NCBI GenBank assembly: GCA_947177345.1
Contig: CAMWUB010000122.1
Span: 1 to 5,598, forward strand
Direction of reading: 5' to 3'
DNA: 5,598 bases
Source of the DNA: an uncultured Ruminococcus sp.
GTDB lineage: Bacteria > Bacillota > Clostridia > Oscillospirales > Ruminococcaceae
Shown here: one piece after another, positions 1 to 5,598 of the stretch
Layout: the number at the start of each line of letters is the position of its first letter
Position numbering within the stretch: the first letter of the stretch is position 1
Position numbers and translations under genes: made by a program
The notes under the pieces: generated by a model
Told to the model about the DNA's origin: nothing
Seen by the model: the letters and a program-made list of their open reading frames with translations, nothing else
The model's database searches: none

Positions 1-20
1 TATTGGTTATTCCGGTATAT

Positions 21-419
21 TTATGTACTTCCAATAATTTCATTAATTTTTTCAATCAGAGCTTTTAAAATCGGCATACTCATGAATGTAACCGCACCTC
101 TGCCCCACATTTCCGCTACTGATGCGATAGCATTTTCACCGCTGTCACGACATATTTCACAAGTTATCTGCGTTATGAAACAAATCGCCGACGCTTTGAA
201 AATCAATGATATATAACTTTCGGATATTCCGGCTTGTGAAAAAACTTCGCTTATATCCGTAATGAGCGGTTCAACAAAAAGTATAAGCCCACCCATTACC
301 GCTATACACGCTACAAGTGCGGTCATCATGGCTTGTTCCTGACAATGTTGTTTAAGTAAAACTGCCATTATCGCAGAACATATACAGAATATCGCTACAG
401 AAAAACAGTTTTCTACCAT
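21..419 (-). CDS. spoIIIAD: Stage III sporulation protein AD
   Basis: A 132-residue integral membrane protein, close to the 133 residues of the Bacillus subtilis protein. It belongs to the SpoIIIAC/AD family and is a mother-cell membrane part of the SpoIIIA-SpoIIQ channel complex needed for late forespore gene expression. Four hydrophobic segments are visible at about residues 6-22, 31-52, 69-90 and 109-129. The segment RDSGENAIAS (91-100) followed by AEMWGR (102-107) matches the conserved charged stretch between the last two segments. The start overlaps the end of spoIIIAC by 7 bases and has no good Shine-Dalgarno (only a weak GGTG), which suggests translation coupled to spoIIIAC. Eight cysteines (5, 12, 14, 26, 38, 80, 87, 90) are many for so short a protein. 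Only 20 bases follow the stop before the window ends; spoIIIAE is expected next but its start is not visible. Confidence 0.95.
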   Translation of the reverse strand: MVENCFSVAIFCICSAIMAVLLKQHCQEQAMMTALVACIAVMGGLILFVEPLITDISEVFSQAGISESYISLIFKASAICFITQITCEICRDSGENAIASVAEMWGRGAVTFMSMPILKALIEKINEIIGST

Positions 420-610
420 AATCCGAACACCATTTTTACTTTCTCGAAAAGGTCGCCTATTTCGTCGACTATAACTACAAGTACCACTATCAAACCGGCA
501 AGTGTAGTCATCATGGCTTGCTCCTCACGTTCAGCACGTTTCAGAACAAGATTAAGTACCGCAACTATAATACCAGTTCCGGCTATTTTAAAAATCAAGT
601 CAATATCCAT
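413..610 (-). CDS. spoIIIAC: Stage III sporulation protein AC
   Basis: A 65-residue membrane protein, matching the usual size of about 65-68 residues. Two hydrophobic helices (about 5-23 and 32-49) are separated by a charged turn, KRAEREE (24-30). The N-terminal LIFKIAGTGIIVAVLN and the C-terminal DLFEKVKMVFG (53-63) closely resemble B. subtilis SpoIIIAC (IFQIAGVGIVVAFL and DLFKKIKAVF). It is a membrane component of the SpoIIIA-SpoIIQ channel made in the mother cell. An AAAGG Shine-Dalgarno at 620-624 lies 9 bases before the ATG. The gene lies 18 bases after spoIIIAB and its stop overlaps the spoIIIAD start, so it sits inside a single transcription unit. Its segment EEQAMMTTLAG (29-39) closely mirrors QEQAMMTALVA in spoIIIAD, also at DNA level. 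Confidence 0.96.
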   Translation of the reverse strand: MDIDLIFKIAGTGIIVAVLNLVLKRAEREEQAMMTTLAGLIVVLVVIVDEIGDLFEKVKMVFGLW

Positions 611-628
611 AATCTATATCCTTTCACG

Positions 629-1135
629 CTATATTATGAGAATACCTGTCATAATTCCGAAAAGCACCCCGACACTTTTATATAATCTGCTTTTCTGAAC
701 ATATATATCATAGTGCTTCTTTTCAAGTACACACGCCTTTTCCGTAAGGGTTTCCATTGAAGCCAGCTGACCTTCAATGTCACTCTGTCCGAGAACATTT
801 CCGAAATCACACAGAAGACCTTTTACATCATCAGGAAGATTTTTCTGTGATTTTACGGAATCTGTCCATATTTCACGGAAATTATCTTCAGGATTATATT
901 TTTCGGGTATCGCCTGTAAAAAAATCAGACGCTGAAATTTTTTATTGTTTTTAAGTTCCGCACTTATCATGTATACGTCGTCGGCACTGCACCGGATAAT
1001 TACAGCGGTATTCATGAACATTTCATGTATATTCCGGCAGAAATCGAGGTCTGATTTAATACGTTCCGAAAAATAAATACCTGCTGTACCTCCCGCAATT
1101 GTGAACATAATCGCTGAAATTATCCTGAAAAACAT
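629..1135 (-). CDS. spoIIIAB: Stage III sporulation protein AB
   Basis: A 168-residue protein; the B. subtilis homologue has 171. It is a mother-cell component of the SpoIIIA-SpoIIQ complex, distantly related in fold to the type II secretion protein GspF. It has an N-terminal hydrophobic anchor (about 3-21), a soluble mostly helical middle, and a C-terminal hydrophobic segment (about 153-168) preceded by YKSVGVLFG, which matches the family ending KSLGVL. The motif FGNVLGQSDIEGQ (111-123) corresponds to the conserved FGxxLG region. The part where B. subtilis has LEAEIMYGHTPL is divergent here (about 42-55, NTAVIIRCSADDVY). The start is well supported by an AGGAGG site at 1144-1149, 8 bases before the ATG. 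The gene overlaps the end of spoIIIAA by 16 bases. Confidence 0.94.
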   Translation of the reverse strand: MFFRIISAIMFTIAGGTAGIYFSERIKSDLDFCRNIHEMFMNTAVIIRCSADDVYMISAELKNNKKFQRLIFLQAIPEKYNPEDNFREIWTDSVKSQKNLPDDVKGLLCDFGNVLGQSDIEGQLASMETLTEKACVLEKKHYDIYVQKSRLYKSVGVLFGIMTGILII

Positions 1136-2034
1136 ATGCCGAGCCTCCTGATTTCACGGATTCTGCCTAATTTTTCAAGAAATACAACATATTCAAAGAT
1201 ACCGCTTTCAAGTAATGGTCTTATTGTCTGACGTTTCAGAAGATTTTCATAATTTTCAGCATGGACAGTAGCCGTGAAACCAACTCCGCAACCAAAAGCC
1301 CCGTAAATCGCTGAAACATCTTCAGGTGTGGAAATCTCATCGCAGAAAATCATATCCGGCGAAAGCGTCCGGACGGCTGATATTATACCGTCTGCACGTC
1401 TGCAACCGACAAGAACATCTGTAAGAACTCCGACATCATTTTCCGGTACTCCTCCGGTAACAGAGGCTATTTCATTTCTTTCGTCGATAAGTGATATTTT
1501 TATCTTATTTCCGTATATCCGGCACAAATCCCTTAAAACAGTCGTTTTTCCGGTATTAACTCCGCCACATATCAGAACGCTTTTCCCTGCAATCCGTTCA
1601 TAAATTTTTTCCGCACAACCGGTCACGCACCTCGCCACACGAAAGTTAAGGGCATTGAAACTGTTGATTGTCTTTCTGGTGGTATCGGAATAAGTTCCGG
1701 CAAGTCCTACACGTATTCCGCCCCTTAGTACAAAATAACCCTCACGTAATTCCCTCGTACAGCTGTGCATTGAATAATGACAAAGTCTGTCAACGGTCTG
1801 GCGGATATCCTCGGCACTTATGACTATATTTTCCGGATTGTTATAATCGCTGATAAGTTTTCCGGTACTGGTCAGATATTTTATTCTGTCCGGAAAAACA
1901 TATGATATAGCCCGTCCACTCCGGAGGCGTATTTCTGTAGCGGTCTTTCCTGATTCGGAAACTAATTTCATAGCCGTTCTTATTTCCGGTATCATGTAGG
2001 AAGATATTATTTCATAGCTTGTACTTTCCGTCAT
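1120..2034 (-). CDS. spoIIIAA: Stage III sporulation protein AA, AAA+/secretion-type ATPase
   Basis: A 304-residue cytoplasmic ATPase (B. subtilis: 307), related to secretion and type IV pilus ATPases, which powers or assembles the SpoIIIA-SpoIIQ channel in the mother cell. Visible motifs, numbered from the chosen start, are: the conserved REGYFVLRGGIRVGLAG stretch (97-113); Walker A GGVNTGKTT (157-165); SLIDERNEIA (181-190); Walker B-like MIFCDEI (228-234); and ATVHAE (255-260). The ATG at 2034 is chosen because AAAGGAG (2043-2049) lies 8 bases upstream. A start at 2079 would add 15 residues, lacks a ribosome binding site and exceeds family length. It is the first gene of the spoIIIA operon, behind the terminator of the upstream sugar operon. 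The Walker A has GGV where the B. subtilis protein has a GPP-type start, but the key Lys-Thr is intact. Confidence 0.96.
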   Translation of the reverse strand: MTESTSYEIISSYMIPEIRTAMKLVSESGKTATEIRLRSGRAISYVFPDRIKYLTSTGKLISDYNNPENIVISAEDIRQTVDRLCHYSMHSCTRELREGYFVLRGGIRVGLAGTYSDTTRKTINSFNALNFRVARCVTGCAEKIYERIAGKSVLICGGVNTGKTTVLRDLCRIYGNKIKISLIDERNEIASVTGGVPENDVGVLTDVLVGCRRADGIISAVRTLSPDMIFCDEISTPEDVSAIYGAFGCGVGFTATVHAENYENLLKRQTIRPLLESGIFEYVVFLEKLGRIREIRRLGICFSG

Positions 2035-2042
2035 TGTAAACA

Positions 2043-2049
2043 CTCCTTT
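2043..2049 (-). promoter_or_regulatory. Ribosome binding site deciding the spoIIIAA start
   Basis: AAAGGAG reads on the minus strand 8 bases before the ATG at 2034. It decides against the longer in-frame start at 2079, which has no comparable site. Confidence 0.85.
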
Positions 2050-2055
2050 CACTAA

Positions 2056-2084
2056 ATAATATTCAGTAAATCCGCACATTATTC
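2056..2084 (-). promoter_or_regulatory. Possible SigE-like promoter of the spoIIIA operon
   Basis: On the minus strand, GAATAAT (2078-2084) and GAATATTAT (2056-2064) are separated by 13 bases. They loosely resemble the mother-cell sigma-E elements (ATA-containing -35 and CATA-type -10). The spoIIIA operon of B. subtilis is known to be SigE-dependent, and a promoter is expected between the terminator at 2093-2120 and the gene. Against it: the -10 match is poor, and transcription would begin almost at the Shine-Dalgarno (2043-2049), leaving a very short leader. Position and strength are therefore uncertain. Confidence 0.25.
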
Positions 2085-2092
2085 ACGGACAT

Positions 2093-2120
2093 AAAAAAAA
2101 CAGCACACCGAAGTGTGCTG
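2093..2120 (-). terminator. Intrinsic terminator of the sugar ABC transporter operon
   Basis: On the minus strand, CAGCACAC, loop TTCG and GTGTGCTG form a perfect 8-bp stem (2101-2120), followed directly by eight T (2100 to 2093). The C(UUCG)G closing gives an extra-stable tetraloop. It starts 16 bases after the stop of the MalG-like permease. A run of eight T at 2124-2131 on the plus strand also follows the stem after a 3-base gap, so it could work in both directions, though no convergent gene is seen. It separates the sugar operon from spoIIIA. Confidence 0.93.
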
Positions 2121-2136
2121 TAATTTTTTTTGGAAA

Positions 2137-3051
2137 TTATTCCTTAACACCACCGAGGGCAACACCGGCAATGATGAACTTGGAAAGAAGTATGTATACT
2201 ATGATAATCGGAATGATACCGAGTGCGATACAAGTATAAATCATACCATAGTCTGCGGTCTTCTGTGAAGCCTGAAGAATACCAAGCATCATAGGAAGTG
2301 TACGGAGGTTTGTTGTACCACCCTTGTTCGGGTCGATAAGAATCATGTTAGGTGTATAGAAGTTGTTCCAGCTTGCAATGAATGCGAATATTGCCTGAAC
2401 AGCAATAGCCGGTTTCATCATAGGAATAGCAATCTGGAGGAAGATTCTGAACTCGCTACAACCGTCGATACGTGCAGCTTCAACGATTGACTGTGAGAAC
2501 GAGGATTTGAGGTAGGAAACCATGAAGTATACTACCGAGGGAGCTGCAACAGCAGGAAGGATAAGCGGTATAAATGAGTTTGTAAGGTGCAGGTTAATCA
2601 TGAACTTTACGAAACCGGCAGATGTTACCTGTACAGGAACCATCATTACAAGGAGGATTGCTGTATAAGCTGCGTCCTTGAGTTTGAAATCATAAACACG
2701 GATACCATATGCTGTCATTGCTGAGAAGAATACAGTAAGGAATGTGGAACATACTGTAATAGTCAAGCTGTTTTTGTAACCAATCATCATACTGAAGTCT
2801 TCTGAAGTTTTTGTGCTGAGGTTCTTGATATTCTCACTGAGGTGACTACTCGGAGCGAAAAGTGTTCCTACACCTGTCATACTGATAATTTCGTTGTGAG
2901 ACCTTGTAGCATTAATAATAAGAACGTAGATAGGAAGAAGACATACAATTGTAAGGATAATACACCATACAAAAAGTATACCTGATTTTATTTTCAGACT
3001 TCTTGTATAGTTGTCCTGAGCGTCTCCATAAGTTGCTTTCATTTTGCTCAT
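2137..3051 (-). CDS. Carbohydrate ABC transporter permease, MalG-like (CUT1 family)
   Basis: A 304-residue inner-membrane permease of the binding-protein-dependent transport family, one of two subunits forming the sugar pore. An N-terminal helix (about 23-47) is followed by an external segment, then five further hydrophobic helices. The cytoplasmic EAA loop that docks the ATPase is clear: EAARIDG at 191-197, followed by IAIP (207-210 area). Also typical are GYKNSLTIT (91-99), ASWNNFYTPN (226-235) and the C-terminal FIIAGVALGGVKE. The ATG overlaps the stop of the MalF-like gene (ATGA). A GGAGG site at 3061-3065 lies 9 bases upstream, within the end of that gene, so translation is probably coupled. 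The substrate cannot be told from the sequence; oligosaccharides are typical of the family. The name of the sugar-specific gene is left open. Confidence 0.93.
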   Translation of the reverse strand: MSKMKATYGDAQDNYTRSLKIKSGILFVWCIILTIVCLLPIYVLIINATRSHNEIISMTGVGTLFAPSSHLSENIKNLSTKTSEDFSMMIGYKNSLTITVCSTFLTVFFSAMTAYGIRVYDFKLKDAAYTAILLVMMVPVQVTSAGFVKFMINLHLTNSFIPLILPAVAAPSVVYFMVSYLKSSFSQSIVEAARIDGCSEFRIFLQIAIPMMKPAIAVQAIFAFIASWNNFYTPNMILIDPNKGGTTNLRTLPMMLGILQASQKTADYGMIYTCIALGIIPIIIVYILLSKFIIAGVALGGVKE

Positions 3052-4154
3052 ATGCTGAGACCTCCAAACTCTTTATTCTTTGATTTCTGCTGTTTGATAA
3101 GTGCTTTACGCTGTAACTTCTTTCTGTGTTCTTCTTCGTCACGGTTGAGACGGAAGATAATTGCACCGAGTACAGCTGTAATGATAAAGAGTACAACAGA
3201 AGCAGCACCTGAATAACCATATGACGGTTCAATAGCACCACTGTGGAACTTATCATAGATATAAACAGCGATTGTTTCGATATTATCAATACGCTGACCT
3301 TCTTTAGATGTTGTGAAGAGGTAAGGCATATCGAACATCTGGAGACCACCAATCATAGAGGTGATAACTGTATAAACAAGGATTGGGCTGAGGAGCGGAA
3401 CTGTAATCTTAACGAATGTCTGACCACTTGAAGCACCGTCGATACTTGCAGCCTCGAAAAGTGACGGGTTAATACCCATGATACCTGACATAAGCATAAT
3501 CATTGTATTACCAAACCACATCCAAGTCTGAATGAACATTACTATTATACGTGGTGGCCATACAACGTCAGGTATATTCTTAGTCATGTTGAAGAATTCG
3601 CCGTCTTTGAGTATGCCCATTGACCTACCGATAAGTGTAGCTGCTGAATAGTTTGTATCAGCACAGAGCTGAAGGAAAAGTACAGCTATTGAAGCAGCTG
3701 TGATAATGTTAGGCATATACATGATAACTTTAAAGAATCCTGTTGCCGGAATCTTAAGTTTTGCGTCCGTAAACCATACGGCAAGTGAAAGTGAAAGTGC
3801 AATCTGCGGAATGAAGTTACCAAACCACAGAACGATTGTGTTTTTCAGACATCTTACAAAGTCCTGATGCTGAACGTCTATAGACATGAGTTCTCTTGCG
3901 TGTGCCTTTGTTTCAGGATTTGAGCTTAAGAGGTCTGATTTGTTATACGGATGACTGAAAAGCAGGTCACTGAAGTTCTGGAAACCTACCCATGAATCAC
4001 CACCGCTCTGATTTCCCTTGAATGCAAGGATAAAGGTATAAATCAGAGGCCATAACTGGAAAAAGCAATAAACAATAAAAAACGGTAAAATAAATATGTA
4101 GCCATACTTAGCATAGCTGATTGATTTGATTCTGCTCTGAGCAGCTGATGCCAT
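3048..4154 (-). CDS. Carbohydrate ABC transporter permease, MalF-like (CUT1 family)
   Basis: A 368-residue inner-membrane permease, partner of the MalG-like protein. The first helix (about residues 17-45) is followed by a VGFQNF motif as in CUT1 permeases. The EAA loop reads EAASIDGASSGQTFVKITVPLLSP, with EAA at 234-236. The ATG at 4154 is chosen: AAAGGG (4166-4171) lies 11 bases upstream. An in-frame GTG at 4166 would overlap that site and add only four residues. Between VGFQNF and LKNT (about 57-105) the external loop is some 25 residues longer than in a typical homologue. The C-terminal tail (about 337-368) is strongly charged, rich in Lys, Arg and Glu, and unusually long. A 103-base gap with a hairpin separates it from the binding-protein gene upstream, and it overlaps the next permease by 4 bases. 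Confidence 0.92.
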   Translation of the reverse strand: MASAAQSRIKSISYAKYGYIFILPFFIVYCFFQLWPLIYTFILAFKGNQSGGDSWVGFQNFSDLLFSHPYNKSDLLSSNPETKAHARELMSIDVQHQDFVRCLKNTIVLWFGNFIPQIALSLSLAVWFTDAKLKIPATGFFKVIMYMPNIITAASIAVLFLQLCADTNYSAATLIGRSMGILKDGEFFNMTKNIPDVVWPPRIIVMFIQTWMWFGNTMIMLMSGIMGINPSLFEAASIDGASSGQTFVKITVPLLSPILVYTVITSMIGGLQMFDMPYLFTTSKEGQRIDNIETIAVYIYDKFHSGAIEPSYGYSGAASVVLFIITAVLGAIIFRLNRDEEEHRKKLQRKALIKQQKSKNKEFGGLSI

Positions 4155-4165
4155 ACATACACACA

Positions 4166-4171
4166 CCCTTT
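4166..4171 (-). promoter_or_regulatory. Ribosome binding site deciding the MalF-like permease start
   Basis: AAAGGG on the minus strand, 11 bases before the ATG at 4154. The spacing is slightly long, but the alternative GTG start at 4164-4166 would lie inside this site, so the ATG is preferred. Confidence 0.7.
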
Positions 4172-4204
4172 CGTAATATTAAGTAAATTAAAAATCTAAA
4201 TAAC

Positions 4205-4232
4205 GCCGATGGAACACACCTGTCCCACCGGC
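4205..4232 (-). promoter_or_regulatory. Intercistronic hairpin between binding protein and permeases
   Basis: On the minus strand, GCCGGTGGGA pairs with TTCCATCGGC over 10 positions (eight Watson-Crick, two G-T) around an 8-base loop. It lies 25 bases after the binding-protein stop. It is followed by a T-rich but interrupted stretch (GTTATTTAGATTTTTAATTT), not a clean T run. This suggests a leaky terminator or an RNA-stabilising 3' structure that keeps binding-protein mRNA in excess over permease mRNA, an arrangement known in other sugar ABC operons. The function is inferred only. Confidence 0.6.
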
Positions 4233-4257
4233 AATAAAACAAGGACTTTACTAAATA

Positions 4258-5598
4258 TTAGCCAAGGTCTGGGATATCAGATGCAACTTTTTCCATGAAT
4301 GCAATCTGAGTGTCGTCCCATGAAGCACCGGATTCAAGATACTGTGCCTGAACTGTGTCAATGAAGTCAGCCTTTATAGTTGCGTCGTAAGGAGTGATAA
4401 GACCGTTGAGGTTGATTTTCTTAGCGTTTTCGTGGAGTACTGCGAAGTAGTTCTGACCGTCGAGGAGGTTTGTAACGTATTCATTCGGGTTTTCACCGGA
4501 GTTAACGATGTCTTCCATAACTGCCATGTTGTTGCAGTATTCAGGCTTGCTGAGAGCGTATTCCTTGATAGTTTCAGGGTCAACAGTGAATGTCTTGATG
4601 AATGACTGTGCTTCTTCAGCGTTATCAGTACCAGGATTAACAACAATCCATGTACCGCCCCAGAAGTAAGGTGAAGGACCCTGACAAACATTCCACTTAC
4701 CGTAAGTAGCACCGCCTTCGCCACCTGCTGCCTGAGCAAGAATAGCATCGCCGAAGCCCCATGTTGATACGAAGAAGCCCATTGCACTGTCGTCCTGTCC
4801 GGAAGCATACCATGAAGCATCCCACTGCGGGTTCTTTGTAACACCACCGCAATCCCAGAGTCTCTTAGCATAGTCTGCGAACTGCTGACAAGAAGAATCT
4901 ATTTCAAGAGCATTGTTTTCTACCCACGGAGTTGTACGGGTTGCAGCGAATACCTGCCACATACCACCGAGTGTATCAGCGAGGGCTGTCTTACCACCGG
5001 ACTGTTCAGCAATATCTTCGGCAGTTGCTACGAAGTCTTCCCAGTTACCGATTTTCTTCTGCATATCTTCAGGAGATGTTACACCGAGATACTGTTCAGC
5101 GAGGTCTGTTCTGTATGCGAAACCGCCTGCTGCTGCCTGCCATGATACACCCTTACGTACACCGTTGGAATCCTTACCGATTTCGTCAGTATAAGAGTAG
5201 ATGTCAGCGAAATTGTCATCTGTAAAGCCGAGCTGTTCGAGAGGAGCTGTCTTTGTATCGTCGTTTATGTACTTGAGAGCCCAGTCAGCTTCACAGAAAT
5301 AAACGTCGAGGTCTGCGTTATCATTGAAGAGAGCGTCATATTTTTCAGAAGCAGCACCACCGCCGACATCGAAGTTAATGAAGTTTACCTTGTCGTCGGA
5401 AGTTCCTGTAACTGACTTCCACTGTGCGAGCATTGCTGGTACGTCGTCAGCGTTCCATGCTGCAACTGTGAATAAGTCGCCACCTGTTGCAAGTGAAACG
5501 TCACCTACTTCTGTTGAAGCCTGAGATACAACGGGTTCAGCGTCGCCCTCGTCTTCTGCTTCAGATTCGTCGTCGCCGTCTTCTGCTTCGGATTCGTC
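4258..5598 (-). CDS. Extracellular sugar-binding lipoprotein of ABC importer (5' end outside window)
   Basis: A partial gene: the reading frame is open through 5598, giving 446 residues without the true start. The ATG at 5431-5433 is internal (residue 56), because the coding pattern continues upstream of it. It is a family 1 extracellular solute-binding protein, expected to be a lipid-anchored receptor that delivers sugar to the two permeases. The fragment begins with an acidic linker (1-25, Asp/Glu-rich with DESEAED twice). The folded domain starts near LFTVAAWNADDVP (42-54). DVYFCEADWALKYIND (98-113) and FWGGTWIVVNP (312-322) fit the ligand-cleft pattern of the family. Fifteen tryptophans are consistent with stacking onto sugar rings. 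The signal peptide and lipobox cysteine would lie beyond 5598. The exact sugar is not identifiable. Confidence 0.93.
   Translation of the reverse strand, partial: DESEAEDGDDESEAEDEGDAEPVVSQASTEVGDVSLATGGDLFTVAAWNADDVPAMLAQWKSVTGTSDDKVNFINFDVGGGAASEKYDALFNDNADLDVYFCEADWALKYINDDTKTAPLEQLGFTDDNFADIYSYTDEIGKDSNGVRKGVSWQAAAGGFAYRTDLAEQYLGVTSPEDMQKKIGNWEDFVATAEDIAEQSGGKTALADTLGGMWQVFAATRTTPWVENNALEIDSSCQQFADYAKRLWDCGGVTKNPQWDASWYASGQDDSAMGFFVSTWGFGDAILAQAAGGEGGATYGKWNVCQGPSPYFWGGTWIVVNPGTDNAEEAQSFIKTFTVDPETIKEYALSKPEYCNNMAVMEDIVNSGENPNEYVTNLLDGQNYFAVLHENAKKINLNGLITPYDATIKADFIDTVQAQYLESGASWDDTQIAFMEKVASDIPDLG
5542..5598 (-). repeat. 27-base tandem repeat coding an acidic linker
   Basis: Positions 5551-5577 and 5578-5598 are two successive copies of a 27-base unit, the second cut by the window edge; 20 of the 21 comparable bases match. 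Part of a further unit is seen at 5542-5550 (8 of 9 bases like the end of the unit). Each full unit codes GDDESEAED. It lies in the linker expected between the lipid anchor and the sugar-binding domain of the solute-binding protein. The copy number cannot be read because the array meets the window end. Confidence 0.8.

Noticed and set aside
2035..2079. Longer spoIIIAA start at 2079
   Set aside because: No ribosome binding site precedes it, and the extra 15 residues exceed the family length; the ATG at 2034 has an ideal site.
2063..2092. Nine-residue minus-strand reading frame (MSVNNVRIY) just after the terminator, as a possible leader peptide
   Set aside because: It has no ribosome binding site, begins directly after the T tract and shows no regulatory codon pattern or attenuator.
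2912..3352. A 146-codon minus-strand open frame spanning the junction of the two permease genes
   Set aside because: It lies in another frame of two clear permease genes, has Ser/Leu-rich unlikely composition and no recognisable domain; it is a shadow frame.
4172..4204. Separate promoter for the permease genes in the AT-rich gap
   Set aside because: TAATAT-like sequences occur, but no -35 element at suitable spacing; AT-richness alone explains them.
4374..4871. A 165-codon minus-strand open frame inside the binding-protein gene
   Set aside because: It is wholly within the well-supported solute-binding protein in a different frame and shows low-complexity Ser/Thr/Leu composition.
4913..5225. 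Two overlapping plus-strand open frames opposite the binding-protein gene
   Set aside because: They are antisense to strong coding sequence and have no matching features or operon context.
5431..5433. ATG at 5433 as the start of the binding protein
   Set aside because: The frame stays open to the window edge and codes a plausible first beta strand (LFTVAAWN) and an acidic linker upstream, so this Met is internal.

Overview
The window looks like a chromosomal segment of an anaerobic, endospore-lineage Firmicute (class Clostridia). Ruminococcus or a close relative in the Oscillospiraceae is the best guess. This rests on moderate-to-low GC, strong AGGAGG-type ribosome binding sites, a clostridial-type spoIIIA cluster and a CUT1-type sugar importer; no taxonomic marker gene is present. 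All seven supported genes lie on the minus strand, so the window reads from high to low coordinates.

About 5598 down to 2137 is the distal part of a carbohydrate ABC importer operon. It holds a solute-binding lipoprotein (its 5' end is outside the window), then a hairpin-containing gap of about 100 bases, then two permeases (MalF-like and MalG-like) joined by an ATGA overlap. No ATPase gene is seen. The operon ends at a clean intrinsic terminator with a UUCG-type loop (2093-2120).

About 2079 down to 1 is the start of the spoIIIA operon: spoIIIAA, spoIIIAB, spoIIIAC and spoIIIAD, tightly packed with overlaps or short gaps. It runs off the low-coordinate edge, where spoIIIAE would be expected. 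These proteins build the mother-cell half of the SpoIIIA-SpoIIQ channel that links mother cell and forespore during sporulation. The terminator isolates them from the sugar operon, and a weak SigE-like promoter can be proposed in the short gap between the two.

The two operons appear functionally unrelated. I found no new system. The points most worth checking are a 27-base tandem repeat coding an acidic linker in the binding protein, an intercistronic hairpin after the binding-protein gene, an unusually well conserved stretch shared by spoIIIAC and spoIIIAD, and a longer than usual external loop in the MalF-like permease.
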